A stretch of 28,826 nt of DNA from DAOUFU01 sp034429275 (lineage in GTDB: Bacteria > Chloroflexota > Anaerolineae > Aggregatilineales > Aggregatilineaceae), in the NCBI GenBank assembly GCA_034429275.1, contig DAOUFU010000033.1:1-28826 (forward strand). The letters run 5' to 3'. The notes under the pieces were generated by a model that did no database searches, had not been told where the DNA came from, and saw nothing but the letters and a program-made list of their open reading frames with translations. Both the position numbers and the translations under genes were made by a program. Shown piece after piece: positions 15,745 to 23,056 of this stretch; position 1 is the first letter of the stretch, and each line of letters begins with the position of its first letter.

Positions 15745-15750
15745 ATTATA
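15745..15750 (-). promoter_or_regulatory. -10 box (TATAAT) of an internal herA promoter
   Basis: A perfect TATAAT on the minus strand lies in the 107-base gap before herA. The hexamer 17 bases upstream (TCGCTG) is not a good -35, so recognition may need an activator or rest mainly on the -10 box. Confidence 0.6.
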
Positions 15751-15788
15751 CCTCAAACAGCGCCCGTCAGCGACTGATCGTTGCCGCC

Positions 15789-16397
15789 TTACGCGGGCCG
15801 GATCAGGCGCAGCACGTGTTGGAGCCGGGGCAGATCGGCGCTGAGCAGCCCGGCCAGCCGCCGCCCCGCTGCCACCAGGAACGCCCGCCGCTGGTCTTCG
15901 GGCCGGGCAAAGGCCGCCTGCACCAGCGCCGCCGCGATCAAGTCTTCGGTGGGCAGGTCATTGGCGTTTACGACCAGGCGCAGAAAATCCAGGTTTTCGG
16001 TGAACGCCCAGACGGTGTCTGCATCGCACAGCTCAACCGGGTCCAGGCTGAGCGGCGGGCGCGGCGGCAGCGCCTGGAACATCTCGCCGTACATCATATA
16101 GCCCACGTGCAGCACGCTGATCTCCACCGGGACCATGCGGTTTTGGCGCTGGTCCTGCTCGACGGCGAGCGGCGTGTTGTTTGCCAGGATGATCTGCCGC
16201 ACCAGCGGATCATCGTCGATGGTGATGGCGTGGATCAGGCCGATCACGTCGATGTCGCTGTACTGGCTGTGGCGGGTGCGCACAAACGCGCCCAGCGCGG
16301 GCTGGCCGATTTCCTGGCTGCGCGTGCCGCACACAAAGCCGATTGTGCTGGCGCGCAGCACCTTGCCGATGATGGGGAACTGTTCGTTAGCGGTCAT
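15789..16397 (-). CDS. Stand-alone HAS-barrel domain protein, HerA/NurA-associated
   Basis: 202 residues. The N-terminal 45 or so residues (I-I-G-K-V-L-R-A-S then F-V-C-G-T-R and G-A-F-V-R-T) resemble the HAS-barrel found at the N-terminus of HerA ATPases and of ATP synthase beta. The rest has no motif I recognise. It sits between nurA (43 bases upstream) and herA (107 bases downstream). The position and shared domain suggest a structural partner of the HerA-NurA machine, perhaps an adaptor or loader. No catalytic residues are apparent. The domain call is by pattern, not by a profile search. Confidence 0.65.
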   Translation of the reverse strand: MTANEQFPIIGKVLRASTIGFVCGTRSQEIGQPALGAFVRTRHSQYSDIDVIGLIHAITIDDDPLVRQIILANNTPLAVEQDQRQNRMVPVEISVLHVGYMMYGEMFQALPPRPPLSLDPVELCDADTVWAFTENLDFLRLVVNANDLPTEDLIAAALVQAAFARPEDQRRAFLVAAGRRLAGLLSADLPRLQHVLRLIRPA

Positions 16398-16440
16398 TGT
16401 CGTGTCCCATGACGGTTTCGTCTATCCGGCGCGGGTGCGC

Positions 16441-17709
16441 TCACGGTTTTTTCTGGCCATACCGCGTGCGCCCGTGCCGCATCGCCTTGGCCGAGAGCTT
16501 TTCGGATTCATCGACCGGCTGGGCATTGCTCAGCAGCGCTTGCTTGATCAGGTTATCCAGGTGCTCGCGCTCGTGGTTGCGCACCACTGCCAGTTCATCC
16601 GCGCGGGCCAGCGCGTAGGGATAGTGCCACATGATCTGGCTCTGGTGATAGACCAATGCGTGCACCAGGTCCACCCAGGCCGGTTCGCGCGCGACCCACA
16701 TCGGCAGTTCGACACGGGCGAACTTGGAGTCGCCGGGCAGGCCGATGTTGATATAAAAGAAAACAATCTCGTAGGCCGCGCCTTTGTCATGATAGTGCTT
16801 GTTCAGCGGCGATTGCTGGACCATCAGCGCGGAACGCTGGCCGGGCCGCAGCAGCCGGCGCATGATCACCTGGTCGATCAACCCTTCCAGCGCACCGTTG
16901 GTTTTGAGCGTTGGTGCGCGCACCTCGTCCACAGGCAGGCTGAGCAGGTGCAGCAGGCTGACCAGAAAAGCGCTGGAGGGTCGGTCCACGTACCCGGCCA
17001 GGCAGGCGGGCTGATTGGACTGGCGCAGCAGGTCGGCATGGGCGTCGTAGAGGTTCACCAGCGCGCCCATATAGTCGCCTTCCAATCGCTCGCCTTCGGG
17101 CACGTCTTTGCCCACCCAGAACAGCAACTGCCCATCGCGCAGCGCCAGAATGGGGCCGCCGCTGTCGCGATAGTCCCACACCGCGCGCGACAGGGTGAGC
17201 ATTTCGAGCACGTTGCGGCGGGCATTCACCGCCTCGTTGGTGATCACCTGGCCGTGCGCGTCGCGCAGGTCGCTTTCGGAATAGTGCAGGCGCGGCTCGG
17301 AATACTGCTCCGGCAGGGCGTCTGTGCCATGATGGTAGGCGAACAGGCCGATGTTCGTCAAGTAATACAGGGCGGCGCCGTGCGTGCTGGGGTAGATCTG
17401 TGAGCCATCCACGGCCAGGATCGTCGCCCGGTCGGGGGCGGGCGGCAGATCGCGGGCGCGGTTGAGCGGCTCGGTGAGGGGGGCCGCGCCGCGAAAACCG
17501 GCATCGCGCTGGCGCACAAGCTGAATCCGCTCATTGACCACGTCGAGATCGCTGGCCTGCTCCTGCAAAATGTGCCAGGCCAGGTCGAGCCGCTCGCTGT
17601 TTTCTGCGTCCAGGTGAGCCAGGGCGCGACCCATCCGGCTGACCTGCTCCTGCACTTTTTCGAATTCAAGAGTCACTGGCGCGATCTCCTGCCCGCCCCT
17701 ACGCGGCAT
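16441..17709 (-). CDS. nurA: NurA-domain 5'-3' nuclease
   Basis: 422 residues. After an N-terminal helical region (1-90), the NurA nuclease domain begins with A-V-D-G-S-Q (metal-binding Asp101). The second acidic motif L-R-D-G-Q-L follows (Asp192), and a C-terminal segment Y-P-Y-A-L-A-R-A-D-E-L-A (about 373-384) is typical of the family. NurA degrades the 5' strand at DNA ends in a complex driven by HerA, encoded two genes downstream. ATG 17709 has GAGG eight bases upstream. The promoter TTGACG-17-TACACT is well formed and carries a near-match LexA box in its spacer. The gene is divergent from the M23 peptidase gene. Confidence 0.85.
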   Translation of the reverse strand: MPRRGGQEIAPVTLEFEKVQEQVSRMGRALAHLDAENSERLDLAWHILQEQASDLDVVNERIQLVRQRDAGFRGAAPLTEPLNRARDLPPAPDRATILAVDGSQIYPSTHGAALYYLTNIGLFAYHHGTDALPEQYSEPRLHYSESDLRDAHGQVITNEAVNARRNVLEMLTLSRAVWDYRDSGGPILALRDGQLLFWVGKDVPEGERLEGDYMGALVNLYDAHADLLRQSNQPACLAGYVDRPSSAFLVSLLHLLSLPVDEVRAPTLKTNGALEGLIDQVIMRRLLRPGQRSALMVQQSPLNKHYHDKGAAYEIVFFYINIGLPGDSKFARVELPMWVAREPAWVDLVHALVYHQSQIMWHYPYALARADELAVVRNHEREHLDNLIKQALLSNAQPVDESEKLSAKAMRHGRTRYGQKKP

Positions 17710-17732
17710 CTGCGGAGCCTCATTCAGGAGTC

Positions 17733-17761
17733 AGTGTAGCACTAATGTTCTGATGCGTCAA
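17733..17761 (-). promoter_or_regulatory. nurA promoter with LexA-box-like spacer
   Basis: On the minus strand, TTGACG (17756-17761) and TACACT (17733-17738) are separated by exactly 17 bases. The promoter-proximal 12 bases of the spacer (17739-17750) read GAAC-ATTA-GTGC, seven of eight conserved positions of GAAC-N4-GTTC. Confidence 0.7.
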
Positions 17762-17925
17762 GCGGCCCCGTGGGGCGTATTTCATTTTGGGGACATGAGG
17801 TTGCGGGGTACTATCCGGCCTCACCGCCGACCTGCGCGCCTCTCCAGAAACACCTGAAGGTAGAGCCGGATTTTCGCTTGAAAACGCGCTGTCAGGTATT
17901 GCACGCATCCCGCATCAACCGGCAA

Positions 17926-17954
17926 TTGCACAATTGGTCGCGCTGCGGTACGAT
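17926..17954 (+). promoter_or_regulatory. Promoter of the LysM/M23 gene
   Basis: TTGCAC (17926-17931) -17 bases- TACGAT (17949-17954) lies 60 bases before the start codon. GCGGTACG occurs twice across the -10 box and start point (17945-17952 and 17960-17967), which could be a direct-repeat binding site. The rest of the 304-base divergent region (17762-17925) shows only a short GC palindrome at 17765-17776. Confidence 0.65.
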
Positions 17955-18013
17955 TCCGCGCGGTACGTAGGGGGGCGCACCATGCCAATCTGTCAAATCA
18001 CGGAGTAAGTGTC

Positions 18014-19633
18014 ATGGCTCAGCACCCTGAATATCCTCAGGATGAGGCCACCCCGCGCGAACCATCCGATCTTGATCGTAAACTGCGCGCCGAAGAGCCG
18101 CCGATCCTGGCAGACGATACCAGCCCCAGCCGCCCGGTAGATGCGTCTGCGGCGCTGGCTCACCGTTTGCGTGCCGAAGAACCGCCGGTCAGCGCCGATG
18201 ATACCGCGCCCACTCATGTGGTGGGCGCGCCGCCTACTCATGTGGGCGCGCCGCCTGCTCACGTGGGCGCGTCCACCGTCTCTGAGCGCCTGGCTGCCGA
18301 AGAACCTCCGCTCTACGCCGACGATACCAACCCGAACCGCGCCCTGGCTGATCGCCTCTGGGCGGAAGAGCCGCCGATCCGGGCGGGCGATACCAGCCCT
18401 TCGCGCGCAGCCATTCCTCCACGCGGCGGGCGTATGGCTCAGCGTGCCCTGGGCGCGCTGATGCTGCTCGGCGCTGCCTTGCTGGTGGCGCTGGCCGTGA
18501 TCATCTTCCGCGAGTCGGGCGAGGATGAGCAGGCGGGCCAGGATGTCGCAACACTGCCCGCGACGGCGGTCGAGGGGGCGGCTGTGTCCGCCGCTGCGAC
18601 TGCTGCACTGCCCACGCTCACCCCTTCCGCGACTGGCGAAGGCGCTGCGCCGGTTGTGGCGACGGCGGTTGCCCTGCGGCCCACGGCGGCAGCAGATGAG
18701 ATCGCGGCGGCGCTCTCGGCCCCGGTTGGGCAAACTGTCCCGGTGGCCTTTTCCGCCAGCAGCGCCATCACGCGCGGCAGCGCGCCCTTCACCATTCGCC
18801 CTGGCAGCCAGCGCACCCGTGTGATCAGCTACGTCGTCCAGGAAGGCGATACCCTGGAGAGCATCGCGGCGAAATTCGAGCTAAAGGATTACTACACGCT
18901 GGTATGGTCGAACCCGACCAACAAATATAACCCGCTGCGGCCCGGTGTGGACCTCAATATCCCGCCGGTAGATGGCGTATACTACGAGGCGAAAGACACC
19001 ATCTCAATCGCTGCCGTGGCGCAGGAACTCGGCGTCGATCCCTATTCGATCATCGATGCGGAATACAACAACCTGTTTGGTTCCTCGCCCGAAACCCTGC
19101 TGGTGAAAGGGATGCGCGTCATGGTGCCCGGCGGACAGGCCCAACGCGACCTGTTCTTCCTGGCTGCGCCCAGCGGCACCGGTACGGTCAGTGGCGGAGT
19201 CGTGACCGGGACCTATACGCTGTGGGGCTGCACGGCGGAGGTGTCTGGTGGCTCGATGCCCTTTGGACGCCCCTTGCAACGGTACACCTACATGCAGGGA
19301 TTCCGCGTGGGTGGGCATACCGGCGTGGATATTGCGCCCGGCTCAGGGCGGGCGGGCGACCCGATCTATGCATCCGGCAGCGGTACGGTGGTGTATGCCG
19401 GGTGGAGCGACGGCGGATATGGCTACGTGGTGGTGATCGCGCACGGCTCGGTGTTCAGCCTGTACGCGCACATGAACGGCCAGCCGAGCGTGAGCTGCGG
19501 CCAGAAGGTCTCGCAAGGGTCGGTGATCGGGCAGGTGGGCAGCACGGGGAATAGCAGCGGTCCCCACCTGCACTTTGAGATTCGCGACGCCAATTTCAAC
19601 CTGCTGAACCCGGCGGGCTATGTCAGCTTCTAG
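18014..19633 (+). CDS. Single-pass membrane protein with LysM domains and M23 (LytM) peptidase domain
   Basis: 539 residues. The cytoplasmic N-terminus carries four copies of a motif L-x-A-E-E-P-P-x-x-A-[DG]-D-T, starting at residues 24, 52, 93 and 115. A Thr-His-Val-Gly-Ala-Pro-Pro tandem lies between copies 2 and 3. One transmembrane helix (about 145-165) and an Ala/Thr/Pro linker follow. Two LysM-like peptidoglycan-binding modules (about 271-317 and 323-372) precede an M23 domain (about 430-533). The M23 zinc residues are present: H435 and D439 in G-H-T-G-V-D, and H518-L-H520 in P-H-L-H-F-E-I-R. It should cleave or bind peptidoglycan cross-bridges outside the membrane. The repeats could be a docking or phosphorylation array; that is inference. 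GGAG eight bases upstream supports the ATG. Confidence 0.9.
   Translation: MAQHPEYPQDEATPREPSDLDRKLRAEEPPILADDTSPSRPVDASAALAHRLRAEEPPVSADDTAPTHVVGAPPTHVGAPPAHVGASTVSERLAAEEPPLYADDTNPNRALADRLWAEEPPIRAGDTSPSRAAIPPRGGRMAQRALGALMLLGAALLVALAVIIFRESGEDEQAGQDVATLPATAVEGAAVSAAATAALPTLTPSATGEGAAPVVATAVALRPTAAADEIAAALSAPVGQTVPVAFSASSAITRGSAPFTIRPGSQRTRVISYVVQEGDTLESIAAKFELKDYYTLVWSNPTNKYNPLRPGVDLNIPPVDGVYYEAKDTISIAAVAQELGVDPYSIIDAEYNNLFGSSPETLLVKGMRVMVPGGQAQRDLFFLAAPSGTGTVSGGVVTGTYTLWGCTAEVSGGSMPFGRPLQRYTYMQGFRVGGHTGVDIAPGSGRAGDPIYASGSGTVVYAGWSDGGYGYVVVIAHGSVFSLYAHMNGQPSVSCGQKVSQGSVIGQVGSTGNSSGPHLHFEIRDANFNLLNPAGYVSF
18212..18271 (+). repeat. In-frame 21-bp tandem repeat
   Basis: Nearly three head-to-tail units encode Thr/Ala-His-Val-Gly-Ala-Pro-Pro: 18212-18235 with three extra bases, 18236-18256, and a partial unit 18257-18271. 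Each full unit contains GGCGCGCC. It lies inside the M23 protein gene between motif copies 2 and 3. Confidence 0.8.
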
Positions 19634-19641
19634 CCGGGCAA

Positions 19642-20670
19642 ATGGTGCAGGTGCACGTGATGGGGGATGGGATGGTGGAGACTGCCGGTCGGTGGCCGGT
19701 CATCGGGCATGAGTGGGCCGTAGAGCACCTCGCGCGCGCCATCGCACACGAGCGCATCCGGCACGCTTATCTGCTGGTCGGGCCGGATCGTATCGGCAAG
19801 ACGACCCTGGCCTACGCGCTGGCGATGGCCCTCAACTGCACCAGTGAGGGGCCTCGCCCGTGTGGGAAGTGCCGCGCCTGTACCCTGATTGCCCGCCGCA
19901 GCCATCCCGACGTCACGCTGGTCGAAGCGGAGCAGGTGGATGGCACGCTCAAAATCGACCAGGTGCGCGCGCTCCAGCAAACACTTTCCCTACGCCCCTA
20001 CGAGGCCCGCTACCGGGTCGCCATCCTGCGGCGCTTCCACGAAGCCAACCCTGCTGCTCAGAATGCCCTGCTCAAGACGCTTGAGGAACCCGCTCCCAAC
20101 GTGGTGCTGGTGCTCACCGCGCGGGCGGCGGATGCGCCCCTGCTCCCTACGGTGATCTCGCGCTGCCAGCCCTTGAACCTGCGCCCGCTGCCGGTGGAAC
20201 AGGTTCGCGAGGCGCTGGAGTGGGCTTTCGGCGCGCCGCAGGACGTCGCCAAGCGGCTGGCGTTGCTCTCCGGTGGGCGCATCGGGTGGGCGGTCAGTGC
20301 GTATGCTCACCCTGAAGAACTGGAGCAGCGCGAACGGGCGCTCAGCCTGCTCGAAACGGCGCTGACGGGCCGCCGCCTGGAGCGCTTCAAGCTGGTCGAG
20401 GGCCTGCCCAACGAAAAGAACGATCTGCTGGCGCTGCTGCGGTTTTGGGTGGCCTATTGGCGCGATGTGGTTTTGGTGGCGAGCGGCAGCCGAGCGCCCA
20501 TCACCAATGATGATCGCCGGGCGGAGATCATCGCGCTGGCAGGCCGCATCGACCGGGAAGCGGCGCAGCGCGCCCTGGCTGCGACGATGCGCACAATGGA
20601 GCTTTTGGGCAGGAATGCCAATACGCGGCTGGCTTTTGAGGTGCTGATGCTCGATTATCCGGGGCTATAG
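19642..20670 (+). CDS. holB: DNA polymerase III delta-prime (clamp loader) subunit
   Basis: Up to 342 residues. An AAA+ core has a P-loop G-P-D-R-I-G-K-T-T near residues 47-55, a four-cysteine zinc module (C66, C74, C77, C80 region) and the clamp-loader signature L-L-K-T-L-E-E-P. The intact P-loop is common in non-enterobacterial delta-prime proteins; a gamma/tau subunit would be longer and carry S-R-C in sensor context. The start is uncertain: ATG 19642, 19660 and 19672 are all in frame, with no decisive ribosome-binding site, and 19672 would begin just before the conserved W-P-V-I-G-H-E. It starts shortly after the M23 gene. Its stop overlaps that of the convergent kinase by six bases. Confidence 0.85.
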   Translation: MVQVHVMGDGMVETAGRWPVIGHEWAVEHLARAIAHERIRHAYLLVGPDRIGKTTLAYALAMALNCTSEGPRPCGKCRACTLIARRSHPDVTLVEAEQVDGTLKIDQVRALQQTLSLRPYEARYRVAILRRFHEANPAAQNALLKTLEEPAPNVVLVLTARAADAPLLPTVISRCQPLNLRPLPVEQVREALEWAFGAPQDVAKRLALLSGGRIGWAVSAYAHPEELEQRERALSLLETALTGRRLERFKLVEGLPNEKNDLLALLRFWVAYWRDVVLVASGSRAPITNDDRRAEIIALAGRIDREAAQRALAATMRTMELLGRNANTRLAFEVLMLDYPGL

Positions 20671-21951
20671 CCCGACGGCCTTCTGGCCGGCCAGGGGCAG
20701 CGAGATAATGAAGCGGCTGCCTCGCCCGATGCCTTCGCTCTCCGCCCAGATGCGTCCCCCATGAGCCTCGACCAGCCCTTTGGCAATGGGCAGCCCCAGG
20801 CCCATCCCGCCATGCCGCCGGGTCATGTGATCCTCAACCTGGTGGAATTCCTCGAAGATGCGCTCAAGCTGATCCTGGGGGATGCCGATCCCGCTGTCTT
20901 CCACGACGATTTCGACCGAGCGGCCCTTGCGCGTGCTGCTCAGCCAGATGTTACCCCCGCCCGGCGTGAACTTGATCGCGTTGTTTAGCAGGTTGGTGAG
21001 CGCCATACCCAGCCGCAGGCGATCCACCACCACCACCAGGCTGACATCGGGCATTTCGACGTGCAGCGTGTGTCCTTTGGCATCGGCCATGCCCTGAACA
21101 TCCTGCTGGGCCGATTGGAAGATGGCCGAGAGTGGGATGTGCTCGCGGTGCAGTTCTGCCGCCCCGGTCTTGAGGTAGCGCAGATTGGTCATGTCTTCGA
21201 TCAGGTTGCGCATCCTCATAGCGCTGTTGAGCACCGCCTCGGCATGGCTGCTGAGCGGCGCGCTCGCATCCTCTTTGAGGAAGCTGGCGTAGCCCAGGAT
21301 GACACTCAGCGGGGTGCGCAGCTCGTGCGAGGCGATGGCGATGAAGTCATTCTTGAGCTTATCAAGCTGATTGAGTTCATCATAAGCGCGCTGCAGACGG
21401 TGAATCAGCCGGGCATTTTCGATGGCTACCGCCGACTGCGAGGCCAGAATCTCCAGGCTGCGCATGTCGTCATCCGTCCATTCGCCGGAGATTTTATTGA
21501 CGGCTTCGAGTACACCCATCGGCTGGCCACGGTAGCGCATCGGCACACCCAACAGCGAGCGGGTGGCAAACCCGCTCTGGGTATCGGCTCCCCGGAAGTG
21601 GCGCGGGTCTTGCCGGACATCGTTCTGGGCGATGACCCGGTCCTCGCGCAGTACGGTTCCGGCCAGGCTGCCTTCGAGCGGCACCGGTATGTTGAGCAAT
21701 TCGTTGGCGACGGTGCTGGTGCTGGTCGAGGCCACAAAGCGCAGTTCGTTAGCCGCGCGATCATACAGCATCACCGAAGCTGACTCCGCACCGGTGAGTT
21801 CGGCGGCATAATCCATAATGCGCGACAGCAGCGGCTTGAGTTCGAGTGTCGAGTTAATGATCAGGTTGATCTGAACCAGGCGGCTCAAACGGTCAAGTTC
21901 GCGCCGGTATTCGGCAAGCCGGGCGGTGGGGTCGGTCGGCAGCTCCGTCAT
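20665..21951 (-). CDS. Cytoplasmic GAF-domain sensor histidine kinase
   Basis: 428 residues, no transmembrane helix. A short N-terminal helix leads into a GAF sensor domain (about 38-180), a coiled linker, HisKA with phospho-acceptor His209 (A-S-H-E-L-R-T-P) and an ATPase domain. The ATPase domain shows N-L-L-N-N-A-I, D-S-G-I-G-I and G-M-G-L-G-L, all intact. ATG 21951 is preferred over an ATG 36 bases upstream because GAGG sits eight bases before it. No response regulator is adjacent, so its partner is elsewhere. The GAF ligand cannot be told. It converges on holB, sharing the sequence CTATAG as both stop codons. Confidence 0.9.
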   Translation of the reverse strand: MTELPTDPTARLAEYRRELDRLSRLVQINLIINSTLELKPLLSRIMDYAAELTGAESASVMLYDRAANELRFVASTSTSTVANELLNIPVPLEGSLAGTVLREDRVIAQNDVRQDPRHFRGADTQSGFATRSLLGVPMRYRGQPMGVLEAVNKISGEWTDDDMRSLEILASQSAVAIENARLIHRLQRAYDELNQLDKLKNDFIAIASHELRTPLSVILGYASFLKEDASAPLSSHAEAVLNSAMRMRNLIEDMTNLRYLKTGAAELHREHIPLSAIFQSAQQDVQGMADAKGHTLHVEMPDVSLVVVVDRLRLGMALTNLLNNAIKFTPGGGNIWLSSTRKGRSVEIVVEDSGIGIPQDQLERIFEEFHQVEDHMTRRHGGMGLGLPIAKGLVEAHGGRIWAESEGIGRGSRFIISLPLAGQKAVGL

Positions 21952-21999
21952 AGAGGCAACCTCAAGGTAAACATTATTTAGGGGCATACATACGCTATA

Positions 22000-22114
22000 T
22001 CAATCATAGTCGATTGCCTGGCCGCTGGCAATCTCTGCCTGGGCAAACGCACCAAAAGGACTGTTTTAGTTGATTTTCCTTAGCCGGACGACTTCAGCCC
22101 CCGGCGGGGCTTTT
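22000..22114 (+). ncRNA. Possible small RNA with terminator between divergent genes
   Basis: Three stem-loops lie in order on the plus strand: 22012-22018 with 22027-22033 (7 bp perfect), a weaker AAGGA/TCCTT pairing further on, and 22096-22101 with 22106-22111 (6 bp, CGGC loop) followed by T residues to 22114. The last has terminator form but no plus-strand gene precedes it. A TATATC at about 21995-22001 could be a -10 box. No known RNA family is recognised. Confidence 0.3.
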
Positions 22115-22143
22115 GGCAAATTGCTGGAAATGCAGAATTAGCT

Positions 22144-22172
22144 CTGTCAGGTCGCTCTACATCGGCTATAAT
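22144..22172 (+). promoter_or_regulatory. Promoter of the lipoprotein gene
   Basis: CTGTCA (22144-22149) -17 bases- TATAAT (22167-22172). The -10 box is the consensus and overlaps the first copy of a 15-base direct repeat. Confidence 0.65.
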
Positions 22173-22212
22173 GTGGGATATTGCGCCGGTTTTTTGGATA
22201 ATGAGGGATATT
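22168..22212 (+). repeat. Direct repeat ATAATG(T/A)GGGATATT, 30 bases apart
   Basis: Copies at 22168-22182 and 22198-22212 differ at one of 15 positions and are spaced 30 bases start to start, about three helical turns. Both lie between the -10 box and the start codon of the lipoprotein gene. Confidence 0.7.
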
Positions 22213-22222
22213 CAATCCTGCC

Positions 22223-23035
22223 ATGCAACGGCTCTGCTGGCGGTGGTTGTGGATCTGGGTAGGGGTATTGGTGGCTGGGTGTGGGCAGATATGGTCGTCA
22301 GAAAGCCCAGCGCCGACCAAGCAGCCCATGCTGCCCCTTTTTGACTACACACTGCTGCCCCCCTCACTCACGCCGCCCCTGTGGCCCTGGCAGACTCCCA
22401 CCCCGCTTGTGACATCCGACGGCGGCGGTCTGAGCCTGTCGCCTGCGGTGCGCTACCTGACCGCGTACGATCCCGCCTGTTACGAGACGGCGGTCGGTAG
22501 CTTGATCTGCCTGGGGCAGGTGAAAAACGAATATGACCAGCCGGTGGAAAACGTTGTCGTGGTGGTACAGATCGTGGCTCAAAACGGCCAGCCGCTCGCC
22601 GCGCGCGAGGCGTTTGTCTCGCGGTGGATTCTGCCGGTGGGGGCGGTCGGCCCCTACCGCGTGCTGTTCGACGAGGTACCCGCCGGTTATGCAGGGGTAC
22701 GTGTCGCGGTCAAAGCAGGGGATGTGGCGACCAACGTTGAACGCCGCTATGCCAATCTCGCGCTGCGGCAGGTCTCCGGCACGTTTATCCTCGACCAGTA
22801 CCAGATCTCGCTTTCGGTGATCAACCAGGGAAAGACGCCGGTCAGCAACCTGGCCGTGATGATGGTGCTGCTCGACCGGCAGGGGCGCGTGACCGGATTC
22901 CGCCAGGTCCGGCTCAGCAACGATCGTATTCTCTACCCCGGCGAGTCGCTGGCCATGACGGTGCGAGTCATTCCTCAAGGGCCGGATACCGTTGGTTTCG
23001 AAGCCTTCGCCGAAGGGTATATCGTGCCCCAGTAG
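22223..23035 (+). CDS. Predicted lipoprotein of unknown function
   Basis: 270 residues. The N-terminus has a hydrophobic signal with lipobox V-A-G-C; Cys20 would be lipidated, anchoring the protein on the outer face of the membrane. A Pro-rich linker (about 28-65) leads to two beta-rich modules with FxLYD-like features. The first (about 75-170) contains G-Q-V-K-N-E-Y-D-Q-P-V-E-N; the second (about 190-265) contains I-N-Q-G-K-T-P-V-S-N and ends at Q270. Such modules occur in bacterial surface lipoproteins without a known enzymatic role. It is divergent from the GAF kinase and convergent with rsmA. The promoter carries a direct repeat, suggesting regulation. Confidence 0.75.
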   Translation: MQRLCWRWLWIWVGVLVAGCGQIWSSESPAPTKQPMLPLFDYTLLPPSLTPPLWPWQTPTPLVTSDGGGLSLSPAVRYLTAYDPACYETAVGSLICLGQVKNEYDQPVENVVVVVQIVAQNGQPLAAREAFVSRWILPVGAVGPYRVLFDEVPAGYAGVRVAVKAGDVATNVERRYANLALRQVSGTFILDQYQISLSVINQGKTPVSNLAVMMVLLDRQGRVTGFRQVRLSNDRILYPGESLAMTVRVIPQGPDTVGFEAFAEGYIVPQ

Positions 23036-23056
23036 CATCCTCACCAGCAAAGCGGC

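Noticed and set aside
13978..17709. HerA as part of an anti-phage defence system
   Set aside because: No effector such as SIR2 or a DUF4297 nuclease is adjacent; NurA and a HAS-barrel protein indicate DNA end processing instead.
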